From Desulfobulbaceae bacterium (GTDB lineage Bacteria; Desulfobacterota; Desulfobulbia; Desulfobulbales; SURF-16), in contig JAHLLM010000051.1 in assembly GCA_020444175.1 (NCBI GenBank), positions 1 to 38,071 on the forward strand: DNA of 38,071 bases. Reading direction: 5' to 3'. The position numbers were made by a program, and so were the translations under genes. Below are positions 32,657 through 38,071 of this stretch, in pieces (position 1 is the first letter of the stretch; every line of letters starts with the position of its first letter). Under the pieces are notes generated by a model that made no database searches, had not been told where the DNA came from, and saw only the letters and a list, made by a program, of their open reading frames with translations.

Positions 32657-34762
32657 TTATTCGGTGAGCTGCAGAAGGGACATGGAAAACTCGGCAACGC
32701 TTATCTCCTGACGGCTGTCAAAATATGCATCTGCATCGACAAAGCCGCCATCGGCGGTACTCAGAATCAGCTTCCACCTCTCGCCCCAGTTCGAATCAGG
32801 CATTTGAAACTGCACGGCTTCATTATTGGTGTTGTAAAGCAGACAAAAACTTTGATCTTTAATTTTCTCACCATGACTGCCGCGGCAGAGTATGGCTTTG
32901 CCGTTTAGAAAAATCATAATAGCTTTCGTCAGACCACTGTCCCAGTCTTCATCATTCATTTCATCACCCTGCGTATTGAACCAGGCGATGTCCCCCAGAT
33001 CGCTGCCCCTGATGGAACGACCCTGAAACCAGCCTCTTCGCATAAATACGGGATGATTACGCCGGAAATCAATCAGTTTCGCAGTAAAATCCATAAGGGC
33101 ATCATCGGTGTCCTGCCAGTTGAACCAGGAGATTTCGTTGTCCTGGCAATAGGCATTGTTGTTGCCCTGTTGCGTGCGGCCCGCCTCGTCACCGCCAAGC
33201 AGCATGGGAACGCCCTGGGACAGAAAAAGGGATGTCAGGAAATTACGCACCTGGCGATGCCTGAGATCCTCTATCTGCTCATCATCTGTCGGTCCTTCAT
33301 GTCCGCAGTTCCAGGACCGGTTGTTATCGTCTCCGTCCCTGTTCTCCTCACTGTTGGCCTCATTGTGCTTGTCATTATAGGAAACCAGGTCACGCAGGGT
33401 AAAGCCGTCGTGGGCCGTGATAAAATTAATGCTGGCAAAGGGCAGGCGTCCGGTATTTTCATAGAGATCCGAGCTGCCGGTAAAGCGTGCGGCAAAATGC
33501 TTCAAAACCTGCTCTTTGCCTCGCCAGAAATCGCGCAGACAATCCCGGTACTTGCCGTTCCATTCGGACCAGAGCGGCGGGAAATTGCCGACCTGGTAGC
33601 CGCCTTCGCCCACATCCCAAGGTTCGGCGATAAGCTTCACCTGGCTGATGACCGGATCCTGCTGAATAATCTGAAAAAAAACTGCCAGCTTGTTGACCTC
33701 ATGCAGCTCCCGGGCAAGGGTTGAGGCCAGATCAAAACGGAATCCGTCTACATGCATTTCCGTCACCCAGTAGCGCAGTGAGTCCATGATCATCTGCAGA
33801 ACATGGGCATTCTGCATGTTCAGGCTGTTTCCCGTGCCGGTAAAATCCATATAATATTTTTTGTCGTCATCGACCAGACGGTAATAGGCGCTGTTGTCGA
33901 TGCCCTTGAAGCAGAGGGTGGGGCCAAGATGGTTTCCTTCCGCCGTATGGTTATAAACGACATCAAGTATGACCTCGATGCCTGCGGCATGGAGGCTTCT
34001 TACCATCTGTTTGAATTCGCGGACCTGGCTGCCGTCCATGCCGCTGCTTGAGTATTCGTTGTGTGGTGTAAAATAACCGATGGTATTGTAGCCCCAGTAA
34101 TTTTTCAGTTTGCGTTCAAGCAGATATCCGTCGTGAACAAACTGATGGGCCGGCATGAGCTCAACTGCGGTAATGCCGAGTCTGGTCAGGTGTTCGATAG
34201 CAGCCGGGTGCGCCAGACCGGCGTATGTTCCGCGCAGCTCTTCAGGGATATCCGGATGCTGGGCGGTGAAGCCTTTGACATGAGTTTCATAAATAATTGT
34301 CTCATGCAGCGGTATTTTCAAAAGCCTGTCATCCTGCCAGTCAAATTCATTTGTAATGACAACGGACCTGGGCACGAACGAGGCACTGTCCTGATCATTA
34401 AATGAGTCTTCAGGTGCATCATGATCAAAGGAAAATATGGAGGCATCCCAGTTGACTTGAGCATCTATGGCCTTGGCATAGGGGTCGAGAAGAAGTTTGG
34501 CCGGGTTGCATCTATGTCCTTCTTCCGGCTGCCAGGGACCGTGTACGCGGAAGCCGTATTTCTGTCCCGGCCGGCAGTCGGGCAGATAGCCGTGCCGGCA
34601 GTAGCCGTTTGTTTCAGGCAGCTCCAGCCGGCTTTCATTGCCCTGATCGTCAAAAAGGCAGAGTTCAACGCTTTCAGCGCATTCGGAAAAAATAGAAAAA
34701 TTTGTTCCGGATGCATCGGCTGTTGCTCCGAGAGGATATGGTTTACCTGGCCATAACTCCAC
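32657..34762 (-). CDS. glgX: Glycogen debranching enzyme GlgX (isoamylase type)
   Basis: A 701-residue GH13 enzyme that removes alpha-1,6 branches from glycogen. An N-terminal CBM48-like region ([20 protein letters not shown]) precedes the catalytic barrel: [27 protein letters not shown] (nucleophile Asp), [16 protein letters not shown] (acid/base Glu) and [18 protein letters not shown] (Asp). The length matches GlgX/isoamylase. It starts with GTG 34762 after AGGAGG. glgC/glgA/glgP are not in the window. Confidence 0.95.
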   Translation of the reverse strand: MELWPGKPYPLGATADASGTNFSIFSECAESVELCLFDDQGNESRLELPETNGYCRHGYLPDCRPGQKYGFRVHGPWQPEEGHRCNPAKLLLDPYAKAIDAQVNWDASIFSFDHDAPEDSFNDQDSASFVPRSVVITNEFDWQDDRLLKIPLHETIIYETHVKGFTAQHPDIPEELRGTYAGLAHPAAIEHLTRLGITAVELMPAHQFVHDGYLLERKLKNYWGYNTIGYFTPHNEYSSSGMDGSQVREFKQMVRSLHAAGIEVILDVVYNHTAEGNHLGPTLCFKGIDNSAYYRLVDDDKKYYMDFTGTGNSLNMQNAHVLQMIMDSLRYWVTEMHVDGFRFDLASTLARELHEVNKLAVFFQIIQQDPVISQVKLIAEPWDVGEGGYQVGNFPPLWSEWNGKYRDCLRDFWRGKEQVLKHFAARFTGSSDLYENTGRLPFASINFITAHDGFTLRDLVSYNDKHNEANSEENRDGDDNNRSWNCGHEGPTDDEQIEDLRHRQVRNFLTSLFLSQGVPMLLGGDEAGRTQQGNNNAYCQDNEISWFNWQDTDDALMDFTAKLIDFRRNHPVFMRRGWFQGRSIRGSDLGDIAWFNTQGDEMNDEDWDSGLTKAIMIFLNGKAILCRGSHGEKIKDQSFCLLYNTNNEAVQFQMPDSNWGERWKLILSTADGGFVDADAYFDSRQEISVAEFSMSLLQLTE

Positions 34763-34787
34763 TGTTCTCCTCCTGTACTATGATAAG

Positions 34788-34875
34788 GTTGTAAAAAATC
34801 CTGAAGCTGAACATCTGCCAACCAATAACTTACATATATTCCGGCGGCGGTCGAAGGGGTTTTACGAGACCGTCA
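34788..34875 (-). repeat. Dispersed TGACGGTCTCG repeat, copy D (reverse)
   Basis: In reverse complement it reads TGACGGTCTCGTAAAACC, TTCGACCGCCGCCGGAA, TGTAAGTTATTGG and TTCAGCTTCAGGA. It lies directly upstream of glgX. Confidence 0.7.
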
Positions 34876-35036
34876 GCCCAGTTCAATTCTCTCGATCCCG
34901 CCGTAATTCAGACTGAGGATAAGGGTGAGATATTCCCGCAAATGACGGGTGAGGAGAAAATTATCGCGTACAAATCCCTTTCATCGAGCTGCTTCTCGAC
35001 TGCAGCCTTTCTGCTTTCGATCTCAAACCAGCCATT
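34873..35036 (-). pseudogene. Possible frameshifted gene remnant
   Basis: Downstream of the sigma-54 activator, two frames give NGWFEIESRKAAVEKQLDER and then KGFVRDNFLLTRHLREYLTL followed by ILSLNYGGIERIELG. The last ends at TGA supplied by repeat copy D. The text looks protein-like, but no family is recognised and the frames differ by one base. Confidence 0.3.
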
Positions 35037-36488
35037 TTACTTTCCGGACGCCGGTCTGATCTGATAGTCCTTTAAAAGCTGGTATAACCGGGAACGGGAA
35101 AGCCCCGAAATTTCAATAGCCTGGGAGATATTTCTCCCTGTATTGGCCAGCAGCTCCTTCAGATATGTCTCCTCTGTTTTGGCCAGCACCTCTTCCCTGA
35201 CTTGCTGGAGACTCCGTCTGGCATTGATTGTATGATAAACACAGGTTTTTTCGGGCTTTTCTTCTTTTTCAGAGGGGCTTTTTTTGCTGTCAGGGGTTCG
35301 AGGCAGGGAGGCCTTGGCAATTTCAACACGAATATAGGTCGGCAGATGATACGGAAAGAGGATCGTATGTTCCTGTGCCGCGGCGCAGGAATGCTCGAGG
35401 GCATGGAAGAGCTCCCTGACGTTGCCGGGCCATTGATATTTGCGCAGCGACATGAGAAAATCCTTTGATATTGCTTTGTCAAATATTGGATTATTCTTTG
35501 CCCTTTGCTGGATAAAATACTTGACCAGATGAGCGGTATCGGTCAGGCGGGAATGCAGAGGCGGCAGTTCAAGGCTGAAGGTGCGCAGGCGAAAGAGGAG
35601 ATCTTCGCGAAAAAGACCCTTGTCGACCATGGCATCGAGATTCTGATTAGTGGCTGCCACCAGCCGGAAATCGCTTTTAATTTCTCCCTTGCCGCCGACG
35701 GGCCGGAATCGACGCTCTTCAAGGACGCGCAGGAAAGATTTCTGCACGGACATTGGCAGTTCTCCTATTTCATCGAGAAACAGGGTGCCTTTATCAGCTT
35801 GGTTGACAAGGCCGTACTGCTTGTGGGTCGCTCCGGTAAAGGCGCCTTTTTCATGTCCGAACAGGGTGCTTTCAACAAGGGTTTCGGGCAGGGCGGCACA
35901 GTCGACCACCACGAAATTTCCGTTGCGGCGTCTGCTGTTTTCATGCAGAGCTGTGGCAAAAAGCTCCTTGCCTGTTCCTGTTTCACCGGTGATCAACACA
36001 TTTGTATCGCTTTGGGCTGCCTGCATCAGAGTGGCGAGACAGGATTTCAGTGCAGCGGATTTGCCGATAATACCTGCCGTCTTGATCTCCTGCTGCTTCT
36101 GAGCTGTAGAATCTCGTTTTTGTTTTTGCCGGTATTTGATAACTTTTGACAGGGGCGCTGTAATGGACTGCAATGAGCCGTTTGTCACGACGTAATCCCA
36201 GGCCCCGTTGTTGATGGCTTTTTCCGCTTCTTCAGGGCAGCCGTTTTCAGACATAATAATCACATCCGGGGCGGAAGGGGTGGTGTGCAGCTGATGGACG
36301 TGGATTCCGTTTTTACCCTGCAGGACAATGCTGTTTATCAATACCACGTCAACATTCTGTTCTCTGGAAAATCGCATGGCCTCCTGCACATCGAAGGCCA
36401 CGGAACACTGGTGTCCTTTTTTTTGCATCAGGCTATGCAGACGGCTGGAACCGGCCTGGTTATCATCAATAATCAAGACATGTGCCAT
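35037..36488 (-). CDS. Sigma-54-dependent activator with a degenerate receiver domain
   Basis: A 483-residue NtrC-type regulator. The receiver (1-120) keeps the acidic pair IIDDN but has Asn52 (VVLINSIVL) where the phosphoacceptor Asp should be, and Thr instead of the conserved Lys (WDYVVTNGS). The AAA+ domain (~140-370) has Walker A GETGTGKE, the sigma-54 contact loop GAFTGAT and FLDEIGELP, all intact. A Fis-type helix-turn-helix ends the protein (ISQAIEISGLSRSRLYQLL). It should contact sigma-54 but is unlikely to be phosphorylated in the normal way. It lies downstream of a REC-histidine kinase gene on the same strand. Confidence 0.92.
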   Translation of the reverse strand: MAHVLIIDDNQAGSSRLHSLMQKKGHQCSVAFDVQEAMRFSREQNVDVVLINSIVLQGKNGIHVHQLHTTPSAPDVIIMSENGCPEEAEKAINNGAWDYVVTNGSLQSITAPLSKVIKYRQKQKRDSTAQKQQEIKTAGIIGKSAALKSCLATLMQAAQSDTNVLITGETGTGKELFATALHENSRRRNGNFVVVDCAALPETLVESTLFGHEKGAFTGATHKQYGLVNQADKGTLFLDEIGELPMSVQKSFLRVLEERRFRPVGGKGEIKSDFRLVAATNQNLDAMVDKGLFREDLLFRLRTFSLELPPLHSRLTDTAHLVKYFIQQRAKNNPIFDKAISKDFLMSLRKYQWPGNVRELFHALEHSCAAAQEHTILFPYHLPTYIRVEIAKASLPRTPDSKKSPSEKEEKPEKTCVYHTINARRSLQQVREEVLAKTEETYLKELLANTGRNISQAIEISGLSRSRLYQLLKDYQIRPASGK

Positions 36489-36532
36489 ACTTTTTTCCTC
36501 ATTTTGGCTGGATCGTGTATCGCTTCAAATTT

Positions 36533-36572
36533 GATGGCGGCGATCGAAGGTTTTTTTTACGAGACCGTCAAA
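36533..36572 (-). repeat. Partial copy of the dispersed repeat (left half), copy E
   Basis: In reverse complement, TGACGGTCTCGTAAAAAAAA then CCTTCGATCGCCGCC. The right half is missing. It separates the kinase and regulator genes. Confidence 0.65.
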
Positions 36573-36613
36573 ATTGATGTATCGATTTTTTCAAGTATTC
36601 CGGTGCAAAATAT

Positions 36614-37804
36614 TCAGCTGTATGCCGGTAAAGTAAGGAGGTATCGGTTTTTATTTTTTTTGGGCTCACAACGGATAGCGCCCCCGCAGAGAGAGACAAA
36701 ATATTCCGTCATGCCCAGACCGAGTCCGAGCCCGCAGCATTTTTCCCGGACTGTCCTGGAAAAGCCCTGGGACCGGCAATCCTCATGAAGTCGCGGCAGG
36801 GTGGGTATCATGTCATTTTCAATGGTCACCTCGTAGGCAGTGCCGTTGCGTGTAATCGTATAGATTATCAGACTGTTGTCCGGTGAATATGTAACGGCGT
36901 TATCAAAAAGATTTCGAAAAACAGTGCGGATGAACAGGTTGTTGGCATTGATGATCCACCCCTGTCCATCATTGGTGGATCGGCTTTGCACGGTAATTTT
37001 TTTATGATCAATCAGCATGGACAATGAGCAAAGAACCTTGTCGATGACATCGGCCTCCAGGTCAAGAACCTCTTCGGCTATGGTATCGCCCCGGACAAAA
37101 GTCAGGGCCTGGGCGCAATAGTCCTCGCAGAGCAGAACCATTTTATTCAAATGTCCGTCAATGGTCTGCAGAAGACTCCGGCTCAGTTCTTCCTCAGAGT
37201 CATAGTTTTTTCTTCTCAGCAATTTGAGAAGACCGGCAATATTGACCAGTCCCCCCCGGATATCATGCATGGATTGCTTGACAAGGGTAAGGGCCTTGTC
37301 CTGGGGTGACTGAACGGATCGCCTGCTGCCGTACCGACTGACGGCTTCCTTGATGTCCTCGTATTCAACAGGCTTGTGCAGAAAGTCAAAGGCCCCGCTG
37401 CGCAGGGCCTGCACAACTTTATCCATATCGCGACAACCGGTAATGAGAATCACCTCCGGCCCTGCAGGACGCTTTTTGATCCATTTCAGCAGGGAAATGC
37501 CGTCCATATGCGGCATCTGAATGTCGCTCATCACCAGGTCATAGATGCCTTTTTCAATTTTTTGACAGGCATCCCGGCCGTCAACTGCGGAGGTCACGGA
37601 CATACCCATTTTTTTGAGCTGAGCTGAAAGCAGTCCCCTGAGCATGTTGTCATCATCAACAATTAAAATGCGAAATGGCTGGGAGGGGGAGATTCGAGCA
37701 GCAGCCGGCGGAAGAACCGTTTTCATGGGATGGGGGTGATCGCCAATCATTTGAAGGTCTGCTCTGTTTTGAAAAGGAAGCTCATTGTGTTCAACTCCTT
37801 GCAT
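36614..37804 (-). CDS. Receiver-histidine kinase hybrid protein
   Basis: A 396-residue cytoplasmic protein with an N-terminal receiver and a C-terminal kinase. The receiver is complete (ILIVDDDN, VMSDIQMPHMDG with phosphoacceptor Asp, and FLHKPVEYEDIKE). The kinase has the H box SMHDIRGGLVNIAGLL, the N box NLFDNAVTYSPD and the G box GLGLGLGMTEYFVSLCGG. There is no transmembrane segment or sensor domain, so input comes through the receiver. A GAGGAGG site precedes ATG 37804. It is adjacent to the sigma-54 activator, but that activator's receiver lacks the Asp, so phosphotransfer to it is doubtful. Confidence 0.92.
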   Translation of the reverse strand: MQGVEHNELPFQNRADLQMIGDHPHPMKTVLPPAAARISPSQPFRILIVDDDNMLRGLLSAQLKKMGMSVTSAVDGRDACQKIEKGIYDLVMSDIQMPHMDGISLLKWIKKRPAGPEVILITGCRDMDKVVQALRSGAFDFLHKPVEYEDIKEAVSRYGSRRSVQSPQDKALTLVKQSMHDIRGGLVNIAGLLKLLRRKNYDSEEELSRSLLQTIDGHLNKMVLLCEDYCAQALTFVRGDTIAEEVLDLEADVIDKVLCSLSMLIDHKKITVQSRSTNDGQGWIINANNLFIRTVFRNLFDNAVTYSPDNSLIIYTITRNGTAYEVTIENDMIPTLPRLHEDCRSQGFSRTVREKCCGLGLGLGMTEYFVSLCGGAIRCEPKKNKNRYLLTLPAYS

Positions 37805-38020
37805 ATTTTCCTCCTCAATTTTTTTTTTGGTAAAAAAACATTCTGGCCGGAGGCATAATTACAAACTCAAATTTTCAGAATGGTAACACTCTAAATTATG
37901 CTCCCACTCTTTGATATAGGTAATCTGCCTCATTTTTGTTCAGGAGCAATAAAAAACTGCCGCCAAAGGGGGAAATTATGGTCGCGCCGCCATGTCGATA
38001 AATAGAAAAAAATATATGAT
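37805..38020. other. Upstream region without a supported gene
   Basis: AT-rich DNA before the kinase gene. Only its ribosome site is evident; no RNA gene or convincing frame is seen. Confidence 0.4.
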
Positions 38021-38071
38021 TACCACTGAAACTCAGCCAGTCTTGCAGCAGGTACTGTAATGCATTAATAA
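38021..38071. repeat. 51-bp repeat, copy 2
   Basis: Matches 24355-24405 with one mismatch and continues past the window end. The long distance between the copies shows a dispersed element. Confidence 0.8.

Noticed and set aside
34800-34815. GG-N10-GC spacing in the dispersed repeat (TGGCGGATGGTCAGC form) as a sigma-54 promoter
   Set aside because: The -12 part reads CAGC and not TTGC, and the pattern occurs in all copies regardless of gene orientation.
36508-36523. Sigma-54-like TGGATCGTGTATCGCT on the plus strand
   Set aside because: It points towards the 3' end of the oppositely oriented kinase gene, so no gene would be driven by it.
1-38071. tRNA, rRNA or CRISPR features
   Set aside because: No cloverleaf-like T-arm signature, rRNA stretch or regularly spaced repeat array was seen by eye; a covariance-model search was not possible.

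Overview
This is a window of moderate GC content, most plausibly from a Desulfobacterota (deltaproteobacterial, Desulfobulbales- or Desulfobacterales-like) anaerobe. The basis is the mix of protein families: an AF1514-family protein, an sll1863-type stress protein, a thioredoxin-like gene with an in-frame TGA at the redox cysteine, NtrC/sigma-54 signalling, and both glycolytic and gluconeogenic enzymes. No rRNA, tRNA, CRISPR array, phage module or intact transposase was seen. The taxonomy is inference.

Layout. 1-230 holds a broken Rieske domain. 231-5873 (minus) carries a DUF2267 protein, a frameshifted DUF748/AsmA-like protein, gpmA, class II fructose-bisphosphate aldolase and a three-cysteine ferredoxin. 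5874-6587 is gene-free and full of palindromes. pfkB (plus) and ppsA (minus) converge at 7.55 kb and share a sigma-54-like promoter motif. 10187-13447 (minus) is a PilB/GspE-like ATPase, L-lactate dehydrogenase and a TrkA-C membrane protein. 13939-16803 (plus) is a cysteinyl-tRNA synthetase-like protein lacking two zinc ligands, a DUF488 protein and a DUF318/ArsP-type permease.

16.9-24.9 kb looks like a stress and envelope island of small genes: DUF3096, an entericidin-like lipoprotein, a phospholipase D-VTT fusion, a second VTT protein, an EEP-family phosphatase/nuclease, a universal stress protein, MgtC, an sll1863-like coiled coil and an AF1514-family protein. 24.9-34.8 kb is a glucan/glycoside module (two six-hairpin glycosidases, a GT4 glycosyltransferase and GlgX). 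Embedded in it are a CPA2 antiporter, two fused pseudogene scraps, the putative selenoprotein and a small zinc-ribbon protein. 35.0-37.8 kb (minus) is a REC-histidine kinase followed by a sigma-54 activator whose receiver lacks the phosphoacceptor Asp.

Strongest observations: (1) a thioredoxin-like selenoprotein candidate (UxxC) that conventional calling splits at TGA; (2) a CysRS paralog with degraded zinc ligands; (3) a dispersed roughly 90-100 bp repeat with inverted termini, seven copies, some of which supply gene stop codons; (4) TGGCATG-N4-TTGA motifs before pfkB, ppsA and a small gene, near a degenerate-receiver sigma-54 activator; (5) several gene remnants beside repeats, indicating active gene decay.
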